Below the pieces are notes generated by a model. That model was not told the DNA's origin. It saw only the letters and a program-made list of their open reading frames with translations, and searched no databases. From UBA6136 sp964344495 (GTDB lineage Bacteria > Pseudomonadota > Gammaproteobacteria > Methylococcales > Methylococcaceae), in the NCBI GenBank assembly GCA_964344495.1, contig CAYFNI010000003.1:1-44995 (forward strand): 44,995 bases of DNA, written 5' to 3'. Position numbers and translations under genes: made by a program. How positions within the stretch are numbered: position 1 is the stretch's first letter; every line of letters starts with the position of its first letter. Shown here piece by piece: positions 7,741 to 17,219 of this stretch.

Positions 7741-8217
7741 ATGACAGCACAACCATGGAATACCGAGCGGGTTGAGGACATCCTTGACGGACTCAAGGAC
7801 AAGCCGGGCGCCCTTTTGCCGATCCTGCACGCCATACAGGACAACCTGGGTTACGTGCCGCCCGACAGCGTGCCCCTGATTGCCGACGCGCTGAACATCT
7901 CCCGCGCCGACGTCCACGGCGTGATCACCTTCTATCATTATTTCCGGGAAACCCCACCGGGGCGCCATACCATTCACCTTTGCCGCGCCGAAGCGTGTCA
8001 GGCAATGGGCTCCGACCAGCTCGAAGCTCATGTCAAGCAGAGGCTCGGGATCAACTACCACGAAAACACCGCCGACGGCCAATTCAGCCTCGAGCCGGTC
8101 TACTGCCTGGGTAACTGTGCCTGTTCCCCCTCCATCATGCTGGCTGGCGAGGTGCATGGCCGTGTGACCCCTGAGCGGTTCGACGACATTATTGAAGCGG
8201 TAAAGGCAAAACCATGA
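7741..8217 (+). CDS. fdsG: NAD-dependent formate dehydrogenase, gamma subunit
   Basis: A 158-residue NuoE/HoxE-like thioredoxin-fold subunit. It shows the four [2Fe-2S] ligands of the family at Cys81, Cys86 (CRAEAC), Cys122 and Cys126 (CLGNC). GVITFYHYFR and HTIHLCRAEACQ are typical. In the cytosolic Fds complex this subunit passes electrons with FdsB between the molybdenum subunit and NAD+. The stop codon overlaps the fdsB start by 4 bp (ATGA), showing translational coupling. It heads the fdsGBA-fdhD-fdsD operon. Confidence 0.95.
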   Translation: MTAQPWNTERVEDILDGLKDKPGALLPILHAIQDNLGYVPPDSVPLIADALNISRADVHGVITFYHYFRETPPGRHTIHLCRAEACQAMGSDQLEAHVKQRLGINYHENTADGQFSLEPVYCLGNCACSPSIMLAGEVHGRVTPERFDDIIEAVKAKP

Positions 8218-9764
8218 TCAAGGTCTATATCCCTCGCGATTCCAGCAGCCTCGGCCTCGGTGCCGAGCAGGTCGCGTCCGCGCTGCAGGCGGAAGCCGTC
8301 CGACGCGACGTACCGGTCCAGCTGGTGCGTAATGGTTCCCGCGGGCTCTATTGGCTGGAGCCGATGGTCGAGGTCGAGACCGCCTCAGGGCGCGTGGCCT
8401 ATGGACCGGTGCGGCCGCAGGACGTGGCCTCGCTCTTCGAGGCTGGCTTCCTTGAGGGCGGCGCCCATCCGCTGGCGCTGGGTCTGACGGCTGAAATTCC
8501 CTATCTCAAGCAGCAGGAGCGTCTCACTTTTGCTCGCGTCGGCATCACCGATCCCGTCAATCTCGATGATTACATCGCCCATGACGGCTATCGCGGTCTG
8601 CGCCGGGCGCTGGCGATGGACCCTTCAGCCATTGTCGATGAGGTGACTGAATCGGGGTTGCGCGGGCGCGGTGGCGCGGCGTTCCCGACGGGCATCAAAT
8701 GGCGTACCGTCCTGAATGCCCCGGCAGACCAGAAATACATCGTCTGCAACGCCGACGAAGGTGATTCCGGAACCTTCTCGGACCGCATGATCATGGAAGG
8801 TGATCCGCTCGTGCTGATCGAAGGCATGACCATTGCGGGGTTGGCCGTGGGCGCCACGCAGGGTTACATCTACCTGCGCTGCGAGTATCCGCATGCCCAT
8901 GTGGCCTTGAATCAGGCCATCGACGCGGCCTACCAGGCGGGCTATCTGGGCGACAACCTGCTCGGTTCGGGCAAGCGCTTCGACCTCGAAGTCCGGCTGG
9001 GTGCCGGTGCGTACGTCTGCGGCGAGGAAACCTCGCTGCTGGAGAGTCTGGAAGGCAAGCGCGGTCTGGTGCGCTACAAGCCGCCGCTGCCCGCCATCAA
9101 GGGCCTGTTCGGTCAGCCAACCATCATCAACAACGTCATCTCGCTGGCGTCGGTACCGATCATTCTCGACAAGGGTGGGGCGTTCTATCGTGATTTTGGC
9201 ATGGGCCGCTCAAGAGGCACCCTGCCGATTCAGTTGGCGGGCAACCTGAAGCGTCCCGGTCTGGTCGAGAAGGCATTTGGCGTGACCCTGCGGGAGATGC
9301 TTTACGATTTCGGCGGTGGCTCCGCCAGTGGTCGCCCCATCCGCGCGGTGCAGGTCGGCGGCCCTCTCGGCGCCTACCTGCCAGAGTCACAGTTCGATAC
9401 GCCGCTGGACTACGAAGCCTTTGCCGCCCTCTGGGCCGTGCTGGGCCATGGCGGCATCGTGGCGTTTGACGATACCGTCGACATGTCAAAGATGGCCCGT
9501 TATGGCATGGAGTTCTGCGCCGTCGAATCGTGCGGCAAATGTACCCCGTGCCGGATCGGCTCTACCCGGGGTGTCGAAGTGATCGACAAGATCCGGGCGG
9601 GTGAGGACCGCGAGCGCCAGATCGCGCTGCTGCGTGATCTCAGCGATACCATGCTGGCAGGGTCGCTGTGCGCACTGGGCGGCATGACGCCGTACCCGGT
9701 ATTGAGCGCACTCAATCATTTTCCGGAGGATTTCGGGGCAGCGGCGGCCGACAGGGCTGTTTGA
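8214..9764 (+). CDS. fdsB: NAD-dependent formate dehydrogenase, beta (diaphorase) subunit
   Basis: A 516-residue NuoF-like flavoprotein. Residues 1-100 form an N-terminal thioredoxin-like extension usual for FdsB/HoxF proteins. The FMN/NADH-binding core follows with GLRGRGGAAFPTG at 148-160 and CNADEGDSGTFSDR at 178-191. The C-terminal [4Fe-4S] site has Cys440, Cys443, Cys446 (SCGKCTPC) and Cys486. It oxidises or reduces NAD(H) with electrons from formate passed on by FdsA. It overlaps fdsG by 4 bp and lies about 108 bp before the fdsA start; that spacer holds no gene but contains the fdsA ribosome binding site. Confidence 0.96.
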   Translation: MIKVYIPRDSSSLGLGAEQVASALQAEAVRRDVPVQLVRNGSRGLYWLEPMVEVETASGRVAYGPVRPQDVASLFEAGFLEGGAHPLALGLTAEIPYLKQQERLTFARVGITDPVNLDDYIAHDGYRGLRRALAMDPSAIVDEVTESGLRGRGGAAFPTGIKWRTVLNAPADQKYIVCNADEGDSGTFSDRMIMEGDPLVLIEGMTIAGLAVGATQGYIYLRCEYPHAHVALNQAIDAAYQAGYLGDNLLGSGKRFDLEVRLGAGAYVCGEETSLLESLEGKRGLVRYKPPLPAIKGLFGQPTIINNVISLASVPIILDKGGAFYRDFGMGRSRGTLPIQLAGNLKRPGLVEKAFGVTLREMLYDFGGGSASGRPIRAVQVGGPLGAYLPESQFDTPLDYEAFAALWAVLGHGGIVAFDDTVDMSKMARYGMEFCAVESCGKCTPCRIGSTRGVEVIDKIRAGEDRERQIALLRDLSDTMLAGSLCALGGMTPYPVLSALNHFPEDFGAAAADRAV

Positions 9765-9872
9765 GGCATCGGAACCAGAGCCGTCGGACAGGCAGCAGGA
9801 ACCGGTTCGCGCGGACCTGCGATAACAGTCAACCCGCGCGAGTTGAGCATTCTGACATTCAGGAGGCAGATC

Positions 9873-12719
9873 ATGGCAGGCAGAGAGTGTGATTTAGGAA
9901 CGCCGGCGAGCGATTCGTCCAATACCGTCACGCTGGAGATTGACGGCTTCACCGTGACGGTCCCGGAGGGGACCTCCGTGATGCGGGCGGCCGCCAGCGT
10001 AGGTATCCAGATTCCCAAACTGTGCGCGACCGACAGTCTTGACCCGTTCGGGTCGTGCCGGTTGTGTCTGGTTCAGATCGAGGGCGGGCGGGGTCTCCCG
10101 GCGTCCTGTACCACGCCGGTTGCGCAAGGCATGAAGGTCTGTACCCAGAACGACCGGCTGGCCAGTGTCCGCCGCGGCGTGATGGAGTTGTACATCTCCG
10201 ATCATCCGCTCGACTGCCTGACCTGCTCCGCCAATGGGAACTGCGAACTTCAGGACATGGCCGGTGCCGTTGGGTTGCGGGAAGTGCGTTACGGATACGA
10301 GGGCGAGAATCACCTCCAGTCCGAGAAAGACACCAGCAATCCGTATTTCCAGTTCGATCCGTCCAAATGTATTGTCTGCTCACGCTGCGTGCGTGCCTGT
10401 GCAGAGGTGCAGGGCACGTTCGCGCTGACCATTGACGGCCGTGGCTTTGAATCCAAGGTGTCGCCCGGCCAGAATCAGGCATTCATGGACTCCGAGTGCG
10501 TATCCTGTGGGGCCTGCGTGCAAGCGTGTCCGACCGCGACCCTGATGGAAAAGTCCGTCATCGAGAAGGGCCAGCCCGAGCATAGCATCGTCACGACCTG
10601 CGCCTACTGCGGTGTCGGCTGCTCGTTCAAGGCGGAAATGAAAGGGGCCGAGGTCGTGCGCATGGTGCCCAACAAGGATGGGCATGCCAACCATGGCCAC
10701 TCCTGCGTGAAGGGGCGTTTCGCCTTTGGCTATGCGACCCACAAGGACCGCATCACCGAACCGATGATCCGCAAGAACATCACCGATCCCTGGCAGGTGG
10801 TGTCGTGGGAGGAGGCAATCAATTATGCGGCCTCCGAGTTCAAGCGCATTCAGGACAAATATGGCCGCGCCTCGGTCGGCGGGTTGACCTCCAGTCGCTG
10901 CACCAATGAAGAAGCCTATCTGGTGCAAAAGCTGGTGCGAGCCGCCTTCGGCAACAACAACGTGGATACGTGCGCCCGCGTGTGCCACTCGCCCACCGGT
11001 TATGGCCTGAAGCAGACGCTGGGTGAGTCGGCCGGCACCCAGACCTTTGACTCCGTGCGACACGCCGATGTGATCATGGTGATCGGCGCCAACCCGACCG
11101 ACGGTCACCCGGTGTTTGGCTCAGCCATGAAGCGGCGGATTCGTGAAGGTGCGCGCCTGATCGTCGCCGATCCGCGCGAGATCGATCTGGTCCGGTCGGC
11201 ACATGTGAGGGCGGACCATCATCTCAAGCTGCGCCCCGGCACCAATGTGGCGCTGATCAACGCGCTGGCCCATGTCGTCGTCACCGAAGGTCTGGCCAAC
11301 GAGGCGTTTGCCCTGGAGCGCTGCGAACCGGAGTCCTACCAGAAATGGAAAGCGTTCGTCAGCCAGCCGGCACTCTCACCGGAAGCGACTGAAGAAGTGA
11401 CGGGTGTCCCGGCCATGGAGGTGCGTGAAGCCGCGCGCCTGTACGCGACCGGTGGCAATGCGGCCATCTACTACGGACTGGGCGTCACCGAGCACAGTCA
11501 GGGTTCGACCATGGTCATCGGTATCGCGAACCTGGCCATGGCAACCGGCAATATCGGTCGTGAAGGCGTCGGCGTCAATCCGCTGCGCGGACAGAACAAC
11601 GTGCAGGGCTCCTGCGACATGGGTTCGTTCCCGCACGAGCTGCCGGGCTATCGACATGTGTCCGATTCCACGACGCGGGCCTTGTTCGAATCCGCCTGGG
11701 GGGTGACACTCGAAGCCGAACCGGGTCTGCGCATTCCGAACATGTTCGGCGCCGCGATGGATGGCAGCTTCAAGGGACTGTATTGCGAGGGCGAGGACAT
11801 TGCGCAGTCTGATCCGGATACTCAGCACGTGCATGCGGCTTTGCGGGCCATGGAATGTGTCGTGGTTCAGGACCTGTTCCTGAACGAAACGGCGAAGTTT
11901 GCCCACGTCTTCCTGCCGGGTGCCTCCTTCCTTGAGAAAACCGGCACCTTCACCAATGCCGAGCGCCGCATTTCGCCCGTGCGACGGGTCATGCCACCCT
12001 TGGCCGGCCATGAGGACTGGCAGGTCACCCAGATGCTGTCCAACGCGCTGGGCTATCCGATGAATTACACCCATGCGGCGGAGATTCTGGATGAGATCGC
12101 CCGGTTGGTGCCCACGTTTACCGGTGTCAGCTTCCAGAAGCTCGAGGAGCTGGGCAGTATCCAGTGGCCGTGCAACGACGAGGCCCCACTGGGCACGCCG
12201 ACCATGCATGTCGACCAGTTCGTGCGCGGCAAGGGCCGTTTCATGCTGACGGAATACGTGCCGACGGAAGAGCGGGTCAACAGTCGCTTCCCGTTGATTC
12301 TGACGACCGGCCGGATTTTGTCCCAATACAACGTCGGCGCCCAGACACGACGCACAGCCAACTCAATGTGGCACGCCGAGGACCGGCTGGAACTGCACCC
12401 CCACGATGCCGAGGATCGGGGTATCAAAGAGGGTGACTGGGTCGGCATCAAGAGCCGCGCAGGCGAGACGGTGCTCAGGGCGAGTGTCACTGAGCGCGTG
12501 CAGCCCGGTGTGGTCTACACCACGTTCCATTTCCCCGAGTCCGGCGCCAACGTCATCACGACCGATAATTCGGATTGGGCCACCAACTGTCCCGAATACA
12601 AGGTGACGGCGGTACAGGTTACCAAGGTCAACGGCCCGTCCGAGTGGCAGCGCAGTTACCATGCCTTCAGCGAGGAGCAGCAAACCCTGCTGGATCAGCG
12701 TGTGGTTGCGGCCGATTAG
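9873..12719 (+). CDS. fdsA: NAD-dependent formate dehydrogenase, alpha (molybdenum) subunit
   Basis: A 948-residue molybdenum bis-MGD formate dehydrogenase. In order: plant-type [2Fe-2S] (Cys51, 62, 65, 79), His-ligated [4Fe-4S] (His111, Cys115, 118, 124), two ferredoxin-type [4Fe-4S] clusters (Cys166, 169, 172, 176 and Cys209, 212, 215, 219), a further [4Fe-4S] (Cys243, 246, 250, 278), and the catalytic domain with the molybdenum ligand Cys371 and neighbouring His372 in ARVCHSPT. The enzyme is therefore the cysteine, not selenocysteine, form. It oxidises formate to CO2 and can in principle run in reverse. The ATG at 9873 is chosen over one at 9843 because AGGAGG lies at 9861-9866 with ideal spacing. 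Confidence 0.97.
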   Translation: MAGRECDLGTPASDSSNTVTLEIDGFTVTVPEGTSVMRAAASVGIQIPKLCATDSLDPFGSCRLCLVQIEGGRGLPASCTTPVAQGMKVCTQNDRLASVRRGVMELYISDHPLDCLTCSANGNCELQDMAGAVGLREVRYGYEGENHLQSEKDTSNPYFQFDPSKCIVCSRCVRACAEVQGTFALTIDGRGFESKVSPGQNQAFMDSECVSCGACVQACPTATLMEKSVIEKGQPEHSIVTTCAYCGVGCSFKAEMKGAEVVRMVPNKDGHANHGHSCVKGRFAFGYATHKDRITEPMIRKNITDPWQVVSWEEAINYAASEFKRIQDKYGRASVGGLTSSRCTNEEAYLVQKLVRAAFGNNNVDTCARVCHSPTGYGLKQTLGESAGTQTFDSVRHADVIMVIGANPTDGHPVFGSAMKRRIREGARLIVADPREIDLVRSAHVRADHHLKLRPGTNVALINALAHVVVTEGLANEAFALERCEPESYQKWKAFVSQPALSPEATEEVTGVPAMEVREAARLYATGGNAAIYYGLGVTEHSQGSTMVIGIANLAMATGNIGREGVGVNPLRGQNNVQGSCDMGSFPHELPGYRHVSDSTTRALFESAWGVTLEAEPGLRIPNMFGAAMDGSFKGLYCEGEDIAQSDPDTQHVHAALRAMECVVVQDLFLNETAKFAHVFLPGASFLEKTGTFTNAERRISPVRRVMPPLAGHEDWQVTQMLSNALGYPMNYTHAAEILDEIARLVPTFTGVSFQKLEELGSIQWPCNDEAPLGTPTMHVDQFVRGKGRFMLTEYVPTEERVNSRFPLILTTGRILSQYNVGAQTRRTANSMWHAEDRLELHPHDAEDRGIKEGDWVGIKSRAGETVLRASVTERVQPGVVYTTFHFPESGANVITTDNSDWATNCPEYKVTAVQVTKVNGPSEWQRSYHAFSEEQQTLLDQRVVAAD

Positions 12720-12728
12720 CGTCCGCCG

Positions 12729-13559
12729 ATGACGGACACCGTCCCTGAATTGGGCTGGCCGAGTTACCGGCGACGCCCGGTTCAGCGGTGGCGGGGTGGC
12801 AAGGCCGATACGGTCGATGACTGTGTGGCCGAAGAAGCGCCGATTGCCCTGCTGTACAACGGTGAACCCCATGTGGTCATGTTGGCCACGCCGCTGGATC
12901 TGGAAGACTTTGCGCTGGGTTTCAGCCTGACTGAAAACATCGTCGCCTCGGTAGCCGAGGTGGAATCCATCCGCATCTATGAGCGGTCGGAAGGCATCGA
13001 GGTGCGGGTGAAGATTCCCCCGGTGCGGTGCGAGGATATCGCAGACAAGGGGCGCAATCTGACCGGTCGCACCGGCTGCGGCCTGTGTGGTGCACGAACC
13101 CTGCAGCAGGCCGTCCGGCGACCGGCGCCGGTCGGGTCAACGGTCGCTGTGCCGGTAGAGGAATTGGCCGGCGCACTGGGCCGCTTGCATGAGTTGCAGC
13201 GGCTCAATGGCCTGACCGGTGCCGTGCATGCCGCGGCCTGGATCGTCCCGGGGCAGACCGCGCTTGTAGTCCGTGAGGATGTCGGGCGACACAATGCACT
13301 GGACAAGTTGATCGGTGCGCTGGCGCGGAAACGCGTGGATTTCGGCTCCGGCTTCGTGGTGGTCACCAGCCGTGCCAGTTTCGAGATGGTGCAGAAATGC
13401 GCCACAGTCGGAATCGGTTTGATGGCCGCCATCTCGGCACCAACCGGGCTGGCGATTCGGCTGGCAGAAGACACCGGCCTGACGCTGCTGGGGTTCGCCC
13501 GCAATCAGGATCATGTGGTCTACACCCACCCGGGCCGGCTCAAGCATGCGGCTCCGTGA
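12729..13559 (+). CDS. fdhD: Formate dehydrogenase sulfurtransferase FdhD (FdsC)
   Basis: A 276-residue FdhD family protein. It carries the conserved CxxC motif in RTGCGLCGAR (Cys117, Cys120), which accepts sulfur from a cysteine desulfurase and passes it to the Mo-bisMGD cofactor of FdsA. VREDVGRHNALDK and VVTSRASFEMVQK are family signatures. It starts 9 bp after fdsA, and the order G-B-A-C-D matches the fdsGBACD operons known from other proteobacteria, where the fourth gene (fdsC) is the FdhD homologue. Confidence 0.96.
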   Translation: MTDTVPELGWPSYRRRPVQRWRGGKADTVDDCVAEEAPIALLYNGEPHVVMLATPLDLEDFALGFSLTENIVASVAEVESIRIYERSEGIEVRVKIPPVRCEDIADKGRNLTGRTGCGLCGARTLQQAVRRPAPVGSTVAVPVEELAGALGRLHELQRLNGLTGAVHAAAWIVPGQTALVVREDVGRHNALDKLIGALARKRVDFGSGFVVVTSRASFEMVQKCATVGIGLMAAISAPTGLAIRLAEDTGLTLLGFARNQDHVVYTHPGRLKHAAP

Positions 13560-13595
13560 CCCTGAACCCATTTTGTTACTCTCACTTTATGCCTC

Positions 13596-13841
13596 ATGGA
13601 CACTGAAAATCTTGTCAAGATGGCCAACAACATTGGCCAATTCTTCAAAGCCGAACCCGATCCCGAGGCTGCGGTCAGCGGGGTGGCGGATCATCTCAAG
13701 CGTTTCTGGGAACTGCGCATGCGGTTGGCCATCATCCAGCACTATCACGCGGGTGGCGCCGGACTGAGCGATCTTGCCCGTTCCGCGGTCGCGCGCTTGG
13801 CCAGCGAACAGGAAAAGCTGGTTCAGGCCGGCAATGCCTGA
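13596..13841 (+). CDS. fdsD: Formate dehydrogenase delta subunit
   Basis: An 81-residue cytosolic protein with the family opening (LVKMANNIGQFF) and a central HLKRFWELRMR segment found in FdsD proteins. FdsD is a small accessory or structural subunit needed for full activity of the soluble NAD-dependent formate dehydrogenase; its exact job is not settled. It closes the fds gene set 36 bp after fdhD. The frame is short but its match and position are convincing. Confidence 0.92.
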   Translation: MDTENLVKMANNIGQFFKAEPDPEAAVSGVADHLKRFWELRMRLAIIQHYHAGGAGLSDLARSAVARLASEQEKLVQAGNA

Positions 13842-13886
13842 ACTGCCTCGCGGTCAGCCTGAATCGCTTTTCACCGTGAGCCTCCG

Positions 13887-14990
13887 ATGCTGAGTGTGTT
13901 CTGCGCTCCGTCCCGGTATGTGCAGGGGCGCGATGCGACGGCTGTACTGGCCAAGGCGTTATCCCGACAGGGGCACCGGGGGCAGGTATTGATTATCGCC
14001 AGTCACTCGGCGCGCCAACAGTTGGCGTCGGTCTGGCAGGACAGTTTTGACGCTGAAGGCATCGCGTTTCAGGTGCTGGATTTCGGCGGCGAATGTACGT
14101 TTGCCGAAATCCAGCGTGGCATTGACACGGCCCGACGCTTGGGCGCTGAGACCATCGTCGGCGCCGGCGGCGGCAAGGTGCTGGATACTGCGCGCGCCGT
14201 GGCGGCCGAACTCGATCAGCCCGTTGCGTGTTGCCCGACGACGGCCGCCAGCGATGCTCCCTGCAGCGCCTTGTCGGTGGTCTACACCGCTGCCGGCACC
14301 TTCGAAGACTATCTGTTTTACAAAAAGAACCCCGATCTGGTGCTGGTCGATACGCAGGTGATCGTCCGCGCACCCGTGCGGTACCTGATTTCAGGTATGG
14401 GGGATGCCCTGGCAACGCGTTTCGAGGCGGAAACTGCGCGACTGGCCTGCAGGCCGAATCAGGTCGGTGGCGCCAGCACCATCACGGCGGCCGCCATCGC
14501 CGATCTGTGTTACCGCACCCTCGTCAACGATGGTGTCGCGGCCGTGGCTGCGGCACGGGCCGGCGCCATCACGCCGGCGTTCGAACGGGTGGTCGAAGCC
14601 AACACGCTGATGTCCGGTCTGGGATTCGAGTCCGGCGGTCTGGCCGTGGCGCATTCCGTCCATGACGGTCTAACCGCGGCACCGGAGACACATGATCGCC
14701 TGCACGGGGAGAAAGTAGCCTTCGGCACACTGGTTCAACTGGTGCTTGAGGGCCGCGATGCATCATTGGTGGAAGAGGTGATGGGGTTCTGTCGTGCCGT
14801 GGGGCTGCCGACGACACTGGCGGAACTGGGGTTGTCCGACCTGTCGTCCGAGCGGGCGCAGGCCATTGCAACGCGGGCTCTGGCGCCGGGCGAGACCGCC
14901 CACAACGAGCCGTTCGAGGTCAGCGCCGCCATGATTGCCGATGCGATTTTTGCCGCCGATGCCTGGAGCCGTGCGTTGCGCGGCGCCTAA
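13887..14990 (+). CDS. gldA: Glycerol dehydrogenase-like iron/zinc alcohol dehydrogenase
   Basis: A 367-residue member of the GldA family. It has the NAD-binding glycine loop GAGGGKVLDTARA (92-104), the CPTTAASDAPCSALSVVY active-site stretch, and metal ligands in GMGDALATRFEAE (Asp173), HSVHDGLT and LHGEKVAFG. GldA oxidises glycerol to dihydroxyacetone with NAD+, but family members also act on other diols and on aldehydes in the reverse direction, so the substrate is open. It begins 46 bp after fdsD in the same direction and may be read from the fds operon. It overlaps the convergent miaA by 4 bp. Confidence 0.88.
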   Translation: MLSVFCAPSRYVQGRDATAVLAKALSRQGHRGQVLIIASHSARQQLASVWQDSFDAEGIAFQVLDFGGECTFAEIQRGIDTARRLGAETIVGAGGGKVLDTARAVAAELDQPVACCPTTAASDAPCSALSVVYTAAGTFEDYLFYKKNPDLVLVDTQVIVRAPVRYLISGMGDALATRFEAETARLACRPNQVGGASTITAAAIADLCYRTLVNDGVAAVAAARAGAITPAFERVVEANTLMSGLGFESGGLAVAHSVHDGLTAAPETHDRLHGEKVAFGTLVQLVLEGRDASLVEEVMGFCRAVGLPTTLAELGLSDLSSERAQAIATRALAPGETAHNEPFEVSAAMIADAIFAADAWSRALRGA

Positions 14991-15928
14991 TCCATCCGCT
15001 CCAGACGGGCGCGGACCCTGTCCAGCACATCAACCATCCAGTCATCGCGGTCCACGGCGCAGGCGATGGCATCGGTTTCCCGCCGCAACCAGGTCATCTG
15101 CCGTTTGGCGAACTGACGCGTGGCAGTGACGCCCCGTTCGATCATGTCCTCGCGGCCGTAGAGTCCTTCCAGATAGCCCAGCACCTGCCGATAACCCACC
15201 GCCCGCATCGACGGCAGGTCGGCGTGCAGGTCACCGCGCAGACGGAGCGCCTGAACCTCCTCAATCAGACCGAGCTCGATCATCCGCAGGAATCGCGTGT
15301 GTATGCGTCGATGCAGCGAGGCCCGGTCGGCAGGCGACAGGACGAGTTTGAGGAACGGCGTAGGCAGGGGGGTTGCGCGCGCGGCGTCATGCCATTCACT
15401 CAGCGGTTTGCCTGTCATCCGATAGACTTCCAGCGCCCGTTGCAGGCGTTGCGGGTCATTCGGATGAATGCGCGCCGCAGAGCGAGGATCGATCAGCGCC
15501 AACTCGGCGTGCAGTGCCCCCCAGCCACGAGCCTGAGCGTCCTCTTCGATGGTTTGCCGAACGGTCGGATTGGCGGGAGGCAGCACGGACAGGCCGTGGA
15601 ACAGGCTGTTGAAGTACAGCATCGTCCCCCCCGCGAGAATGGGGATTCGGCCGCGATGCTGGATCTCAGCCATCAGATTCACGGCCTGCGTGCGGAACAG
15701 CCCGGTGGAGTAGGTCTCGGCCGGATCCAGGATATCGATCAGGTGATGGGGAATGCCCTCGCGTTCGTCCTGGGTCGGCTTGGCGGTACCGATATCCATG
15801 CCACGGTAGACCAATGCGGAATCGACGCTGATGATTTCCCCATTGAGCGCCTGCGCGAGGCGAATGGCCAGTCGGGTCTTGCCCGAGGCGGTCGGGCCCA
15901 TCAGGGCAATGGCGGTGGCAGGCGTCAT
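14987..15928 (-). CDS. miaA: tRNA dimethylallyltransferase
   Basis: A 313-residue enzyme that transfers a dimethylallyl group to N6 of A37 in tRNAs reading codons that start with U. It shows the P-loop GPTASGKT at residues 11-18, the DSALVYRGMDIGTAKP substrate-binding segment, HHLIDILDPAETYS, AGGTMLYF, and the C-terminal RQFAKRQMTWLRRE motif. Length is normal. It converges on gldA and is transcribed away from tpiA. It is not next to mutL or hfq as in many gammaproteobacteria, at least not on the visible side. Confidence 0.97.
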   Translation of the reverse strand: MTPATAIALMGPTASGKTRLAIRLAQALNGEIISVDSALVYRGMDIGTAKPTQDEREGIPHHLIDILDPAETYSTGLFRTQAVNLMAEIQHRGRIPILAGGTMLYFNSLFHGLSVLPPANPTVRQTIEEDAQARGWGALHAELALIDPRSAARIHPNDPQRLQRALEVYRMTGKPLSEWHDAARATPLPTPFLKLVLSPADRASLHRRIHTRFLRMIELGLIEEVQALRLRGDLHADLPSMRAVGYRQVLGYLEGLYGREDMIERGVTATRQFAKRQMTWLRRETDAIACAVDRDDWMVDVLDRVRARLERMD

Positions 15929-15979
15929 GGGCTGGTCGGTGTCGCGCGGGCGCTGGTGGGGGATTCGAGTGCTTGCAGC

Positions 15980-16008
15980 TTGAAATGAATACCATAAGTC
16001 AGTAGCAT
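15980..16008 (+). promoter_or_regulatory. Candidate sigma-70 promoter for tpiA-secG-tRNA-Leu
   Basis: TTGAAA at 15980-15985 and TAGCAT at 16003-16008 are separated by a 17-bp spacer, close to the -35/-10 consensus. It lies 35 bp upstream of the tpiA ATG in a locally AT-rich patch. Confidence 0.45.
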
Positions 16009-16042
16009 TGCGCGATTTATTTGACCCTGAGGGAGAAAACGC

Positions 16043-16795
16043 ATGGCACGTCGTCCATTGGTCGTCGGCAACTGGAAAATGAATGGTACCCGCGCCAGCT
16101 CGCAGAAGTTGTTGGCCGATATCCTGGAAGGCTTGCCCAGCGATTGCGCCGCCGATGTCGGTGTGTGCCCGCCCGCCGTGTTCATCCCGGAAGCCGCTGC
16201 CGCTATCGGCGGCCGCTCGGTCAAGCTTGGTGCCCAGAACGTCGCTGATCAGGACGAGGGCGCATATACCGGTGAAATTTCAGCGCGCATGCTGAAAGAG
16301 TTCGGTTGCAGCCTCGCCCTGGTCGGCCATTCCGAGCGCCGCGCCATCTACGGCGAAACCGATGCCCTGATTGCGGCTCGCTACGCCAAGGCGATTGCCA
16401 ACGGTGTTACGCCGGTTCTGTGCATTGGCGAAACCCTGGAAGAGCGCGAGTCCAACGCGACGTTCTCGGTCATTGATACCCAGCTGAATGCCGCGATTGA
16501 TCTCTGTGGCGTCGAATCGCTTCTGCACGCCGTCATTGCCTACGAGCCCGTGTGGGCTATCGGTACCGGTCGTACCGCCACGGCTGAACAGGCGCAGGAA
16601 GTCCATGCCTACATCCGGTCGCAGATTGCGGCCCGCAACGCCGATGTCGCGGCCAAGGTTCAGATTCTCTACGGCGGCAGCGTCAAGGCTGACAATGCGG
16701 CAGCCCTGTTCGGCCAGCCTGATGTGGACGGCGGTCTGATCGGTGGTGCATCGTTAGATGCCAAATCCTTCCTTGCCATTTGCCTCGCGGCTTAA
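16043..16795 (+). CDS. tpiA: Triosephosphate isomerase
   Basis: A 250-residue TIM barrel that interconverts dihydroxyacetone phosphate and glyceraldehyde 3-phosphate. The catalytic residues are visible: Asn10 and Lys12 (GNWKMNGT), His in LVGHSERR, and Glu in AYEPVWAIGTG, plus the phosphate-binding YGGSV. GAGGGAG precedes the ATG. It forms a unit with secG (12 bp gap) and tRNA-Leu, a common gammaproteobacterial arrangement. Confidence 0.98.
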   Translation: MARRPLVVGNWKMNGTRASSQKLLADILEGLPSDCAADVGVCPPAVFIPEAAAAIGGRSVKLGAQNVADQDEGAYTGEISARMLKEFGCSLALVGHSERRAIYGETDALIAARYAKAIANGVTPVLCIGETLEERESNATFSVIDTQLNAAIDLCGVESLLHAVIAYEPVWAIGTGRTATAEQAQEVHAYIRSQIAARNADVAAKVQILYGGSVKADNAAALFGQPDVDGGLIGGASLDAKSFLAICLAA

Positions 16796-16807
16796 CGGAA
16801 CACGCTC

Positions 16808-17191
16808 ATGTATCAGGTTTTGATGGTCATCCATGTTCTGGTTGCCTTTGTCATCGTTGGATTGGTGATGCTGCAACAGGGCCGCGGTGCTGATGCCGGT
16901 GCCGGATTTGGCGCAGGCGGCGGATCCGGTTCCGTGTTCGGCGCCCGCGGTGCGGCTTCTTTCCTGTCGCGCACCACGGCGATACTGGCCACGACCTTCT
17001 TCGTGACCAGTCTCAGTCTTGCCTATCTGGCGAGCAATCAGGATAATAAGGCCAAGGACATCATGGACGCGCCGGTGGCCCAAGAGCCTGCCCAGCGCGA
17101 TCTTCCGCCTGTGGCGGCCGAACCGCCAGCCCCGGTCAAGAGTGACATCCCCGCCGTAGCGCCACCCGCAAAGCCGGCAGGGAAGAAGTAA
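16808..17191 (+). CDS. secG: Protein-export membrane protein SecG
   Basis: A 127-residue SecYEG component with two membrane helices (VLMVIHVLVAFVIVGLVML and TAILATTFFVTSLSLAYL) joined by the conserved GGSGSVFGARGAASFLSR loop. SecG supports preprotein translocation by the SecA-driven channel. Beyond residue 85 the protein has a Pro/Ala-rich cytosolic or periplasmic tail ending in Lys, common as a low-conservation extension in this family. The tRNA-Leu gene follows 28 bp downstream. Confidence 0.95.
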   Translation: MYQVLMVIHVLVAFVIVGLVMLQQGRGADAGAGFGAGGGSGSVFGARGAASFLSRTTAILATTFFVTSLSLAYLASNQDNKAKDIMDAPVAQEPAQRDLPPVAAEPPAPVKSDIPAVAPPAKPAGKK

Positions 17192-17219
17192 ATCACTCCG
17201 ACCTTCCTGAACAGACATC

